Position numbers and translations under genes: made by a program. Below the pieces are notes generated by a model, which had not been told where the DNA came from, did not search any database, and saw only the letters and a program-made list of their open reading frames with translations. DNA of 64,000 nt from Peptococcaceae bacterium 1109 (GTDB lineage Bacteria > Bacillota > Limnochordia > Darwinibacteriales > Darwinibacteriaceae), in NCBI GenBank assembly GCA_001028815.1, contig LDJB01000001.1, forward strand, positions 1,052,549 to 1,116,548, given 5' to 3'. Positions 1-7,876 of this stretch are shown piece by piece. The stretch's first letter is position 1; every line of letters starts with the position of its first letter.

Positions 1-929
1 ATCCTCCCCCGCTCCGCGGCAAGGAGCGACACAGTGGTAAGCGGGGGGACGGCCAAGGATGCGTGTTCGATGTCGTCCATGCCAACTACGGCCATATCCC
101 GCGGTACACGGAGGCCCTTTTCGCCCAGGTAGCGCATAACGCCAAGCGCCATGAGATCGTTGGCGCAGATCACTGCCTCGGGCCGGGGGGAAATCTCTAG
201 GAGCCTGCTCGCGGTCATGTATCCGCCGGATAGGGTGAAATCTCCGCCGTCGATAATAAGGCCTTCGTCGATGGGTAGGTTGTGCTCAACCAAGGCGGAG
301 TAATACCCATTAAGGCGGGCTCTGCCTGGAACAGTCTGAGATGGCCCGTTGATGAAGGCCACTCGGCTGTAGCCTTGGGATAGAAGGTGCTCCATTGCCA
401 GGCGGATGCCGTGGCCAGAATCTACTAGGACGCTGTCCACATCTGTCTCCTCTGCTATGCCAGAGATGACAACCACGGGCTGCTTAAGGCGCTTAATCCA
501 TTTGCGATGTTCTTCGCTGTACAGTAGGGGCGAGATAATGAGGCCATCTGCAAAGTGTTTGGCCATGCTTTTGAGTATCCCGATTTCCTCATGGACCAGT
601 GCTTCGGTGCTTAAGAGGATGAGCCGGTAGCCGTGGTCTTTTACCACTTGCTGAATGGACTTGGCCATGGCAACATACACCGGGTTGCCGATGTCTGAGA
701 TCGCGAGGGCAATCTGCTCTGTGCGCTTGCGTTTTAGGGATTTGGCCATATGGTTAGGTGCGTAACCGATTTCGCGCGCGGCAGCCTCTACCCGGCGCTG
801 GGTTTCCACGCTGTACCGGCCTTTCCGGTTTAGGACGCGAGACACCGTAGCAATGGAAACACCGCACTTTTCCGCCACATCGGCTATGGTTACATCTCTT
901 ACTGGCTTGCGCATCTTGTTATCAGTCAT
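1..929 (-). CDS. LacI-family transcriptional regulator (C-terminus beyond window)
   Basis: A DNA-binding repressor that would control a nearby catabolic or transport operon in response to a small ligand. The N-terminus (residues about 11-32) reads VTIADVAEKCGVSIATVSRV, the standard LacI helix-turn-helix plus the start of the hinge helix. It is followed by a periplasmic-binding-protein-like core, with phrases such as AISDIGNP, FINGPSQT and VVGMDDIEHASL in the usual order. The ATG at 929 has AGGAG six bases upstream; an internal Met at codon 6 is an alternative. The reading frame is open to base 1, so only the last few dozen residues are missing. Its 5' leader carries a perfect palindrome (940-957), suggesting autoregulation. 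The ligand cannot be read from the sequence. Confidence 0.93.
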   Translation of the reverse strand, partial: MTDNKMRKPVRDVTIADVAEKCGVSIATVSRVLNRKGRYSVETQRRVEAAAREIGYAPNHMAKSLKRKRTEQIALAISDIGNPVYVAMAKSIQQVVKDHGYRLILLSTEALVHEEIGILKSMAKHFADGLIISPLLYSEEHRKWIKRLKQPVVVISGIAEETDVDSVLVDSGHGIRLAMEHLLSQGYSRVAFINGPSQTVPGRARLNGYYSALVEHNLPIDEGLIIDGGDFTLSGGYMTASRLLEISPRPEAVICANDLMALGVMRYLGEKGLRVPRDMAVVGMDDIEHASLAVPPLTTVSLLAAERGR

Positions 930-939
930 CGCACACTCC

Positions 940-957
940 TGCGTAAAGGTTTACGCA
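940..957. promoter_or_regulatory. Probable LacI-family operator (perfect 8-2-8 palindrome)
   Basis: TGCGTAAA-GG-TTTACGCA is an uninterrupted inverted repeat just upstream of the Shine-Dalgarno of the regulator gene. It resembles LacI/GalR-family operators (GTAAA half sites) except that the central dinucleotide is GG/CC, not the usual CG. The location suggests that the repressor controls its own transcription. Confidence 0.7.
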
Positions 958-1270
958 AAATACATTTCAACACCAATCACCAAATTCCTCCTTTGGATTT
1001 ACAGCTGTTAAGAAAAAACTGCGGGAGCTTTGGTGATTCCCCCAGGTTCACTAGGTTGTCCCTGTGTGCGTTCCTCTAGGACGGTAGGATGTTACCCCAA
1101 ACGTTAAAGACTTCAGTCTTACAAGAGTGAGTCTCCATTACAGATCCACGGTTTACAGACTGTTTCGTCTTTCCAAACCTTACATGAGTCCGCACTCCCG
1201 CCCGCCTACTCCCTCGACGCATGGTCGAGCACCTTGTTTCGTTCTTGCCAGGAGCCATGGCCTTTCGAAC
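958..1270. other. Intergenic region, no gene seen
   Basis: Holds the upstream region of the lacI-type gene and the tail of the convergently oriented neighbour's transcript. The short open frames here have no ribosome binding site or recognisable product. Confidence 0.5.
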
Positions 1271-2101
1271 TCATGGCTCTAAAGCAGATGCGCTCTCCTT
1301 CGAACCGCCGAGGTTGAGCATGGCCATAGACTCCTCATCTGATACAATTGCTATACCTCTGGCCAGAGCCTTGTCTAGTTTGCTACCCGCCTTTGTCCCA
1401 ACTACCAGCAATGTTGTAGTAGCCGTTACGTTTTGACTTATCTCAGCCCCGTTCTTTATCGCAATCTCTTGCATGATGTGACGGGGGTATTCACTTTTAC
1501 CAGTAAAACAGACCGTCTCTCCAGCCAGAACAGTGGTCGTGGGAAGTGGAAGATGGATTTTGGGCTTACTCTTTGGTCTATTAGAGAATCGTCGGTTCCG
1601 GTGATCCCGCTCGCCGACTTTCAACCACACTTGTGGTCTGATCAGTCTGAGAAGCTCGTAAAGGTTCAGGACATCAGAGAGTGCCCTGTGTTCAACGGTG
1701 GCTGCTATATCGTAAAGAGAAACCAGTTTAGGCAAAGCGTAGCTTTCCAGTGACGGCACTGCCCTTCTGACAGCCCTCATGGCGCAATAAAAAGGATAAT
1801 CGCTCTCAACCCAACCGTAGTGCAGAAGGAACTTCTTGTCAAACCCGCAATTGTGAGCCACAATCGGAAAAGGATGCTGCGCAACGAATTCCCTAAACCT
1901 GGCTATAGACTCGGGGTCTCCACTGATATCGTGGAAGCCATAGCCCCACCGTTTATCTCCACGATATCCTTCGATCTCCTTCCCTAAATAGAGCTGATCT
2001 ACAATCTCATAGTCTCGTACCGCTAGACAAGCGACCTCGTATATGCCAGACTCAACCGGATAGCTTTGAGTCTCGAGGTCCAGCAAAAGCATGTCTTTCA
2101 C
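1271..2101 (-). CDS. DEDDh 3'-5' exonuclease with C-terminal BRCT domain
   Basis: A DnaQ/epsilon-type exonuclease fused to a BRCT domain, an architecture associated with DNA repair or proofreading in the cytoplasm. From the chosen start, Exo I is LLDLET near the N-terminus (D and E ligands), Exo II is VAHNCGFDKKF, and Exo III is HRALSDV (H and D), giving a complete DEDDh set. After a basic linker the C-terminal 80 residues read as a BRCT fold (GETVCFTGKSEYPRHIMQEIAIKNGA, ending in TTLLVVGTKAGSKLDKA). The GTG at 2101 is preferred because AAGGAGGG lies seven bases upstream. A longer frame from 2188 lacks such a site. It is monocistronic here. Confidence 0.85.
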   Translation of the reverse strand: MKDMLLLDLETQSYPVESGIYEVACLAVRDYEIVDQLYLGKEIEGYRGDKRWGYGFHDISGDPESIARFREFVAQHPFPIVAHNCGFDKKFLLHYGWVESDYPFYCAMRAVRRAVPSLESYALPKLVSLYDIAATVEHRALSDVLNLYELLRLIRPQVWLKVGERDHRNRRFSNRPKSKPKIHLPLPTTTVLAGETVCFTGKSEYPRHIMQEIAIKNGAEISQNVTATTTLLVVGTKAGSKLDKALARGIAIVSDEESMAMLNLGGSKESASALEP

Positions 2102-2666
2102 GACCCATCCCTCCTTGTGGCGGGCACACTCCGCTTGGTTTGTTCCAACTGCCGTCGCACTGCCCACAAAGCACAACGGTGTTCTCATGGCAACCCTCGT
2201 GCGAAGGATTCCTCGGGCTCCTTAGGGTTCGATGCGTTCAACACAAAGCCCTAGCTGGTGTCTAGGCCGAGGCGCTTATCGGAGAACTCTGTACATCCAC
2301 TCGTGGAACGCGCATCGCATCACATGGCGCCGGGCACAGAAACCCGCACGCGTGTTTGATGGTCAACCGTAACAAGTGGCTGGACCATTGAAGGCTGGTC
2401 ATGGTCTCCAGTCACATTGGAAACCAACCATGTGCAGCGTGTCTATACGATCGCCCTGCCACAGCGAAGTTCACGAGCACCGCAAGCTTGGTGAAGGCGC
2501 CAGGGCCTAATCGAGCAAGAGCTGGGGGTTTTTGCTTCTCCGTGAGGGCCTGTTCTGGCCGCCTGCTCAGACAAATCGCCGAGACGAAGTCTCTGCACTC
2601 GGGTATGGTTCCAGCCTGTGTCAAGTGGGCCGCAGCCAAGCACGACACCGGAAGCCAAAGCGCTTC
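2102..2666. other. Non-coding gap beside a truncated gene
   Basis: No convincing gene. The part next to 2667 should hold the remainder of the truncated helicase gene, but the minus-strand frames past its stop read as unrelated sequence. This suggests deletion rather than simple nonsense mutation. Confidence 0.4.
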
Positions 2667-3011
2667 TTAGTGGTTCTGGGCTGCCAACTCCTCGGCTCTT
2701 TGGGGAAATCCATCGAAGTAAAACCACTCCGTGGCCGCGCCAAGCTTTGCCTTCGTGATACCGTGCAGCTCGTAGAAGCGGTGTAGATCCCTATCCCGAA
2801 ACCATTTGCCGTCGGACCTTCGGGCAAGCTTATCGAAAAGAAGTTGCGGCGTCAGGCCTACGGTTCCTACTTGTTCACAAACCCTGACCCAAGTTTCCCT
2901 TGTCGTTTCCCCCACCTTCACATACCCCTCATGCGAAGGCACCCCTGGCAGAACATAACCATAGATTCGCCGTTCTAACTCCTCATATGGCTTGATGATG
3001 GCCTTACTCAT
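2667..3011 (-). pseudogene. Truncated DEAD/DEAH-type restriction helicase, N-terminal GIY-YIG-like domain only
   Basis: 114 residues remain. They resemble the N-terminal T5orf172/GIY-YIG-like module of large helicases that follow a methyltransferase gene in some restriction-like loci: KPYEELERRIYGYVLPGVP, then GYVKVGETTRETWVRVCEQVG and TEWFYFDGFP. Such proteins normally run on for many hundreds of residues with helicase motifs, but here translation stops just after FPQRAEELAAQNH and nothing helicase-like follows. The ATG overlaps the stop of the methyltransferase fragment (ATGAGTAA), so the two genes were translationally coupled. Family assignment is from memory of similar proteins, not a search. 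Confidence 0.6.
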
Positions 3012-3549
3012 GAACCCGACTCAACTCCTCTCTATGCACAGCAGTAATCTTGCAGGGCAGATATCTTAACTCGGTTCCCCTCGGAACAGCAGCTTGAGGC
3101 CCTTCATCGTTATCCAAGAAAGGAAGAGCTATCTGGCCTTTTGGCTCGAGTGGATTGACGACTGTTCCGGCCTCCTTAGTAACGCCACTCTCGATTTCTT
3201 CCAGAGTGTACTCGGTGCGTTGAACCATCAGCGTCATAGGAAGCTGCTCCAGATTGAGGATCTTCCATTCGCTGAAGACAACTGGCGTTCCTCCCGGACT
3301 CTGCTTTGTCAAGAAATCCCCTTGCACAATGTTAGCGGCAATGATCAACTCGGCACTATACAGTACTGACGACTTGGCCCTCCGACTATGCTTCTTAAGT
3401 TGCTTGAGGTAGGAGTCATAAAATACTCGATAGAGCTCCATGACGCAAATCTTGGTGTTATCCTCCAGGAGTTCAATCCCATAGAGTGTCGATAGAACTA
3501 GCAGCGAATAGTTCTCATATCGCTCTAGCGTGTCGCTATGGTGGGGAAG
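3004..3549 (-). pseudogene. DNA methyltransferase, 3' part (split by IS insertion)
   Basis: Downstream half of the gene whose 5' part is at 6644-6893. Reading in frame from the insertion edge gives DTLERYENYSLLVLSTLYGIELLEDN, continuing into VMELYRVFYDSYLKQLKK and ending ELRYLPCKITAVHREELSRV. This is the sequence expected after motif I in a family of adenine-specific methyltransferase-like proteins that precede a helicase gene. The open frame continues upstream of the only ATG (3441) to a TGA near 3550, next to the IS end, showing that the coding sequence is interrupted rather than short. No NPPY motif is visible in what remains. Confidence 0.65.
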
Positions 3550-3571
3550 TCAACACTTTTCCGGACATTCC

Positions 3572-4468
3572 TTAAGCGACACCAACTAAAGATAGCTCTT
3601 GGTACTGGTTCAACCATTCTAACGGGCTAAGATAACCTAAGCGTTTTTGGACGCGGCGAGTGTTGTAAAAACCCTCGATGTACGCAAATATCGCTTGCCT
3701 GGCTTCTGCTCGAGTCTGGAAGTGGCGCCAGTGGACGGCTTCTTTCTTCAGATTTGCGAAGAAACTCTCACTCCAGGGGTTGTCCCCAGGTTTGCCGACT
3801 CTGGAAAAGCTTTGCTGGATTCCGTGCTTCTGGAGCAGTTTGGCGACAGACTCCGCTGTAAATTGGCTTCCACGGTCACTATGATGGATACAGCCGGCCA
3901 ACAGCGGCCAGCGATGAAAGGCTTTTGTGAGAGTCCGTTCAACTAGATCTACCTTCATGTTGTCAGCCATTGTGTGGGCGAGAACAAGACCCGTTACCAC
4001 GTCTTTGACCGTGCAGAGATACTCAAAGCCCACAGCAGTCCGTATGTAGCTAATATCACTGCTGATAACCTGGAATGGCTTGGTGATATCTAGATTTTGA
4101 ACTAGATTTGGATACCCCGGCCCCCGAGCTTTCCGGCTATCGGTTAGAGAGCGCTGTCGGCGCCGGCGGTGTAGTGATACAAGACCCAACTCATCCATCA
4201 TCTTCTTTACACGCTTGTAGGATGCGGTGTAGCCTTCTTTTCTTAGGCATCCGCAGATGCGGTCCACACCGTAGGTCTTGCCGCTTTTATCGAAAATCCT
4301 TTTGATGGCTTCGGTATACTTCTCTTGCCGCTCATCCCGTTCATCCTTATTGGCCAACCAGTCATAATACGCACTGGTCGACACATCGAGACAGGCGGCC
4401 CACTTTGTCACAGGATACTCGGGATGAGTACGAATGAGTTCATACTTCACTTCAGATTTTTCGCAAAG
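3572..4468 (-). CDS. IS3-family transposase, OrfB (DDE) exon
   Basis: Catalytic part of the transposase. The HTH_21-like N-terminal part (KTYGVDRICGCLRKEGYTAS) is followed by an rve integrase core: D in ISSDISYIRT, D in IHHSDRGSQF, E in NPWSESFFANLKKE, ending with the usual YNTRRVQKRLGYLSPLEW. There is no suitable start codon inside the exon. The open frame upstream runs into intron domains V and VI and is not coding there. After the predicted splice, codon CTT at 4468 follows TAC at 6326 in frame, giving one 385-residue protein with the OrfA part. Confidence 0.88.
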   Translation of the reverse strand, partial: LCEKSEVKYELIRTHPEYPVTKWAACLDVSTSAYYDWLANKDERDERQEKYTEAIKRIFDKSGKTYGVDRICGCLRKEGYTASYKRVKKMMDELGLVSLHRRRRQRSLTDSRKARGPGYPNLVQNLDITKPFQVISSDISYIRTAVGFEYLCTVKDVVTGLVLAHTMADNMKVDLVERTLTKAFHRWPLLAGCIHHSDRGSQFTAESVAKLLQKHGIQQSFSRVGKPGDNPWSESFFANLKKEAVHWRHFQTRAEARQAIFAYIEGFYNTRRVQKRLGYLSPLEWLNQYQELSLVGVA

Positions 4469-4506
4469 GTAAGTAGACCAGAGGACTCTCACCTCCAGCC
4501 CCTCGC

Positions 4507-4540
4507 AGAACCGTACGTGACACTCTCGCGTCATACGGCT
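4507..4540 (-). ncRNA. Group II intron domain V (catalytic hairpin)
   Basis: The minus strand reads GAGCCGTATGACGCGAGAGT followed by GTCACGTACGGTTC, the 34-nt domain V hairpin. It has the conserved GAGCCGTATG/CGTACGGTTC lower stem and a GCGAGAGT-type cap. It is directly followed by a domain VI-like hairpin and the 3' splice site. Confidence 0.9.
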
Positions 4541-4544
4541 CCCA

Positions 4545-5792
4545 TTATCCAGCCGTTGGCATAATCCCAACGCTCCAATGGGCAAAGAGTTCTCTATTGT
4601 GCACGGCTACTTTGGCCAAATACGCTCGCGCCTTTTTCGGCTTGTGCTTGAACCGCAGATACTTCTTCTGGATCCAGCGTTGCAGATGCGCATTGATACT
4701 TTCCAGAACATCAGCCAAGACTGCTTTCCCATACTTCCCGTAATAGCTGAGCCAGCCCCTGATGACCGGGTTGTACCTGTCGGCAATGTCCTCAAGAGTC
4801 ACGTTGGGCGTTTTTAAAAGCGGCCAACGTCTTACCTCCTGCCTTATCCGCTTTTGAGCTTTCTGGCTTATGGCTGGCAAGAAGCTGGTAAACTCAACAC
4901 CCTGCCTTCCCTTGGCTTTGCGTGGCATGAAGGTATACCCCAAGAACGTAAAACTCACGTTCTCGTGATTCCCCTTTCGATTGCTGTCTCTGCAGTAGAC
5001 CACTTTAGTCTTTTCGGGATGTAGTTCCAAACCACACTGTTTCAGTCGTTCCCCCAGCCTACCCAGGATCTCTTCAGCTTGGTCTTTACTGTAACAGTGA
5101 ATCACAGCATCATCCGCGTACCTGCAGAATTCATTTCGGGGAAACTCCCTTTCCATCCACCTGTCAAACGCATAATGCATGAAAAGGTTCGCAAGTAGTG
5201 GACTTACGACCCCACCTTGCGGCACTCCCTTTGTCCGTGGGATTCTGTTCCCCTCCCGGTCTTCCATTGGAGCTATCAGCCATCGCTTGATGTACAGGAT
5301 TTCCCATTTGGTATCGGTGTGCTTCGTTACCGCCCTCAGTAGCAACGCATGGTCAATGTTATCGAAAAGCCCCCGAATATCAAACTCCAGAACCCAGTTG
5401 TACTTCCAACATCTGGTGCGAGTCACCTCTACTGCCTTGTGTGCTCCCCGTCCGGGGCGATATCCATAAGAGTTTTCCGAAAATATCGGGTCGATCTTCG
5501 GTTCCAGACTATTCCTTACCACCATCTGTGCTATGCGGTCGGCAATCGTTGGTATGCCTAACATCCGCGTCCCACCTGTGCTTTTGGGGATCTTCACTCC
5601 CATGACTGGTGGGGGGAAGTAACACCCCGATGCCATCCTGTTCCACAGCTTGTACAGGTTATCTGCAAGGTTTTCCTCGAACTCCTGCATCGAAACATTG
5701 TCTATACCGGCACCACCTCGGTTAGCTTTGACAGCCTTGTAGGCTCTATACACCATCTCTTTGGTGATACCAAACGACTTCGTGTTAGCCAT
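4545..5792 (-). CDS. ltrA: Group II intron reverse transcriptase/maturase
   Basis: A 415-residue intron-encoded protein that binds the intron RNA, promotes splicing and copies it at a new DNA site. RT motifs are in order: IPKSTGGTRMLGIPTIADRI (RT2), ENSYGYRPGRGAHKA, VLEFDIRGLFDNIDH (RT3, first Asp), GVPQGGVVSPLLANLFMHY (RT4), and CRYADDAVIHC (RT5, YADD catalytic pair). A maturase X domain follows (RGWLSYYGKY ... LQRWIQKKYLRFKHK). It ends without an HNH endonuclease domain, so retrohoming would use nicks or replication forks. The ATG has GGGAGGAG seven bases upstream. It looks intact. Confidence 0.95.
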   Translation of the reverse strand: MANTKSFGITKEMVYRAYKAVKANRGGAGIDNVSMQEFEENLADNLYKLWNRMASGCYFPPPVMGVKIPKSTGGTRMLGIPTIADRIAQMVVRNSLEPKIDPIFSENSYGYRPGRGAHKAVEVTRTRCWKYNWVLEFDIRGLFDNIDHALLLRAVTKHTDTKWEILYIKRWLIAPMEDREGNRIPRTKGVPQGGVVSPLLANLFMHYAFDRWMEREFPRNEFCRYADDAVIHCYSKDQAEEILGRLGERLKQCGLELHPEKTKVVYCRDSNRKGNHENVSFTFLGYTFMPRKAKGRQGVEFTSFLPAISQKAQKRIRQEVRRWPLLKTPNVTLEDIADRYNPVIRGWLSYYGKYGKAVLADVLESINAHLQRWIQKKYLRFKHKPKKARAYLAKVAVHNRELFAHWSVGIMPTAG

Positions 5793-6325
5793 TTAGCTCC
5801 TCCCATTTCTGGTTGACTACTTGCCAACACTGGATAACACAGCCCCTTTGCTCCACTTCCATTACAGAAGGTTCATCACTACTACGAGCTGTTCCGCCCC
5901 TACAACTTGCATCGGTACTTTCGCCCTTGTGTTGCCCCACTTGTGGCTTTTCCCTTCACATCAAGCTGCAGGTTCTCACGTTCCGTACGAGAGCCTATGT
6001 ATGGCTCATGCCGCCCTTATCCCGGTTACCATCCGGCCAGTAATCAGGCATCTTCCGGACTTGTCCCATGGTAGCCAACCTCCATGGTTTCGATAACAAC
6101 TGAGCTTTTCGAGACGGATTCAGCGGTTCACTTGCGTTCATCTTCCATACACTCATCTGACAGGTCTTTCCCTGCCTTTTCCTTAACGCTCAGCACCACC
6201 GGTTTACCCGACAGCACCTTAAGGTGATTTGAAATCTCTGCCTGAACAGCGATTCCGAGGGGCCCTCCCTCATCTCTCGTACAGCATGCAGTGCCCTATT
6301 CCTGGGCATCTGCGTCGTGACACAC

Positions 6326-6586
6326 GTAGGCCGCGGCTTTTTTTAGCATTTCGTTCTCCATCTTCAATTCAGCGAGTTCTAGCTGCAGCTTTCGAAGCTG
6401 GTCCTGTTGCTCAGCTACCTTGGTCTTTTCACCGCTTTCGGTATAGATTTTCCGCCAACGATATATCATGCTGTGGTGAATACCAAGATCTGCGCAGAAC
6501 TCCTTAATGGGCTTTGTAGTGACGTAACTGAGTTTGACTGCGTTCTTGCGGAACTCATCGTCATAGCGCTGTCGGATTTTGGACAT
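6326..6586 (-). CDS. IS3-family transposase, OrfA (HTH) exon
   Basis: DNA-binding N-terminal part of the IS3 transposase. A helix-turn-helix (VKLSYVTTKPIKEFCADLGI, then SMIYRWRKIY) is followed by a leucine-zipper coiled coil ending MENEMLKKAAAY, where the intron begins. An A7 tract (CTAAAAAAAGCC, about 6337-6348) sits where IS3 elements carry their frameshift site. The predicted spliced product is nevertheless already in frame with OrfB. The ATG has AAGGAGA upstream. Confidence 0.85.
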
Positions 6587-6643
6587 GATCAGTCTCCTTT
6601 GCTCTCATAGTACTATCTTATCATCATGTCCGGAATTGTAACA

Positions 6644-6893
6644 TAGACCCGTGTTTCTCCACTGTGCGAAGCTTCCGCTTTAGCACTTCAACCAAGAAAG
6701 CACCTTCGCCCGCTCCAGGTTCAAAAAAAGTCGCCGTGAGATCTTCGCATGCTTCACTGATAGAAGGGACGTCAAGCATCTTCTTGACAATGTGAGAAGG
6801 GGTAAACACTTCGCCATGCTTACGGACCCTTCGCTTGTTGTTTATGAGCCTCTCGGTGGAAGGTTCCCCGAAGCCGCTGTTGTCTCGATCCAT
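6644..6893 (-). pseudogene. DNA methyltransferase, 5' part (split by IS insertion)
   Basis: N-terminal 83 residues of an S-adenosylmethionine-dependent DNA methyltransferase. KRRVRKHGEVFTPSHIVKKM is typical of type I/II-like adenine methylases, and FFEPGAGEGAFLVEVLKRKL contains motif I, the SAM-binding site. The frame continues into the IS end and stops after SMLQFRT. The rest of the gene resumes at 3549. The start ATG at 6893 has only a G-rich upstream stretch. Confidence 0.75.
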
Positions 6894-7215
6894 TGACCCG
6901 CGCCCCCCAATATCTTAATCCCAAGATGATGGTGTTCACAAATGAACTGCACTGATCTACTCTGAGCTGTATCTTCCCCATATCGGAACCCAAGTCCTGC
7001 TCAGATGGGCATTTCGCACGTGATGCGAAACGCCCATCGACACAAAGAGCAACGGAAGTTCCCTATCGGGCCAGAGTGCCGAAAACCAACTGAGCCCCTA
7101 AGGTTCAACGCGTTAGCGTAACACAGCACTCGGATTGACTGCTATCACCTGCAAGTTTCTCGGCCGTATTCCACGCCCCTTTGGATGGACAGCCCGTGTG
7201 TAATCTCTTAAAACA
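6894..7215. other. Intergenic region, no gene seen
   Basis: Contains a short imperfect inverted repeat around CATTTCGCACGTGATGCGAAACG (about 7010-7031) that could fold, but has no coding frame or RNA family that I recognise. Confidence 0.4.
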
Positions 7216-7575
7216 CTACCTCCCCCCAGCCCTCACCCACTTTTCCCAGTTCTTCTTATCTTGCTCAGCCCAACGCTCAGAGCGTTCCCGTTCTTCATCC
7301 ATCTTCTTCTGTGTCCACTCCTGTCGCAGCCTCACAAACTCTTCCTGCGAAGTCCGTTCGCCGCTTGTCAACTCTTTCTTGATGCACTCGTACTCCACTG
7401 GATAAACGCTTTGGAGTCCTTTAAAAAACATCGCCTCCACCGCGGACGATGGTCCCCGCCTCTTCATAATGCTCTCCAACAAGCATAGGTCTGCGATGTA
7501 ACGCCTATTCTCCCACTCCGTTTCCTTCAACCTGTCCCGCACAAACTCAGTAGCAATCCTCGCTAGATACTCCAT
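7216..7575 (-). CDS. Hypothetical protein downstream of a SAM riboswitch
   Basis: A soluble, strongly charged 119-residue protein, helical, with a C-terminal stretch rich in Glu, Lys, Arg and Trp (EWTQKKMDEERERSERWAEQ) likely to form a coiled coil. I do not recognise a family. The ATG is supported by AAGGAGGG six bases upstream. It is the first gene after a SAM-I riboswitch and terminator, so its transcription should rise when SAM is scarce, although nothing in it suggests methionine metabolism. Confidence 0.7.
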   Translation of the reverse strand: MEYLARIATEFVRDRLKETEWENRRYIADLCLLESIMKRRGPSSAVEAMFFKGLQSVYPVEYECIKKELTSGERTSQEEFVRLRQEWTQKKMDEERERSERWAEQDKKNWEKWVRAGGR

Positions 7576-7593
7576 GCTTTTCCCTCCTTAGAA

Positions 7594-7633
7594 GTAAAAA
7601 ACGGCCTTCCCAGATAACCACACCAGGAAGGCC
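7594..7633 (-). terminator. Riboswitch expression-platform terminator
   Basis: Stem GGCCTTCC (7626-7633) pairs with GGAAGGCC (7603-7610) around a 15-nt loop and is followed by GTTTTTTAC in the minus transcript. It lies between the SAM-I aptamer and the ribosome binding site at about 7588, as in transcription-attenuating S-boxes. Confidence 0.9.
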
Positions 7634-7639
7634 GAAATC

Positions 7640-7755
7640 ACACACTCATCTCTCAGGCTCCTTCATCGGTTACCTGCAGGAATTAGCACCTTGCCTCATG
7701 GCAGGTTGCCGGGGTTCATAGGGCCAGTCCCTCCCCCACTCTGGATAAGCTCACT
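7640..7755 (-). promoter_or_regulatory. SAM-I (S-box) riboswitch aptamer
   Basis: The minus strand carries the S-box core in order: CTTATCCAGAGTGGGGGAGG, then GACTGGCCC, TGAACCCCGGCAACC, AAGGTGCTAATTCCTGCAG and TGAGAGATGAG. This is a near-consensus aptamer binding S-adenosylmethionine. High SAM should favour the downstream terminator. Confidence 0.95.
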
Positions 7756-7876
7756 ATTCAATTGTCGGGAAATGCCACTTACATTTTATCCCAATTATGC
7801 TGGATTGTCAAGCTAGAGTACCCCGTTCTGCGAAACTACCCTCGCGGTCAACCTTGCTCCCTTTCTGATGTACAGG

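Larger units (their letters stand above)
4469..6325 (-). mobile_element. Group II intron inserted in IS3 transposase gene
   Basis: An 1857-base self-splicing retroelement. The 5' edge GTGTG follows the OrfA exon ending GCGGCCTAC. The 3' edge is placed after CTACTTAC, just beyond a domain VI-like hairpin. Domain V is clear at 4507-4540, and the maturase gene ends five bases before it, as is normal for an ORF in domain IV. Domains I to III must lie in 5793-6325. Splicing at these edges joins the transposase exons without a frame change, which supports the boundaries. An alternative 3' edge four bases earlier would break the frame. Confidence 0.85.
3550..6643 (-). mobile_element. IS3-family insertion sequence carrying a group II intron
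   Basis: A composite element. The OrfA exon (6326-6586) and OrfB exon (3572-4468) form an IS3-type transposase, and the intron lies between them. The right end is TGTTACAATTCCGGACAT read inward from 6643. The left end contains a related TTCCGGACAT near 3559-3568, so the inner parts of the terminal repeats match. The outer bases differ and I see no clean target duplication, so the left edge is approximate. The element interrupts a DNA methyltransferase gene. Confidence 0.8.

Noticed and set aside
2401..2827. Several overlapping frames of 60-95 codons on both strands
   Set aside because: Mutually overlapping, no ribosome sites, Arg/Pro-rich shadow-like composition.
3549..3552. Target-site duplication for the IS3/intron element
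   Set aside because: The 3-4 bases flanking the two ends do not match, so I cannot claim a duplication. The left end may have been trimmed or mutated.
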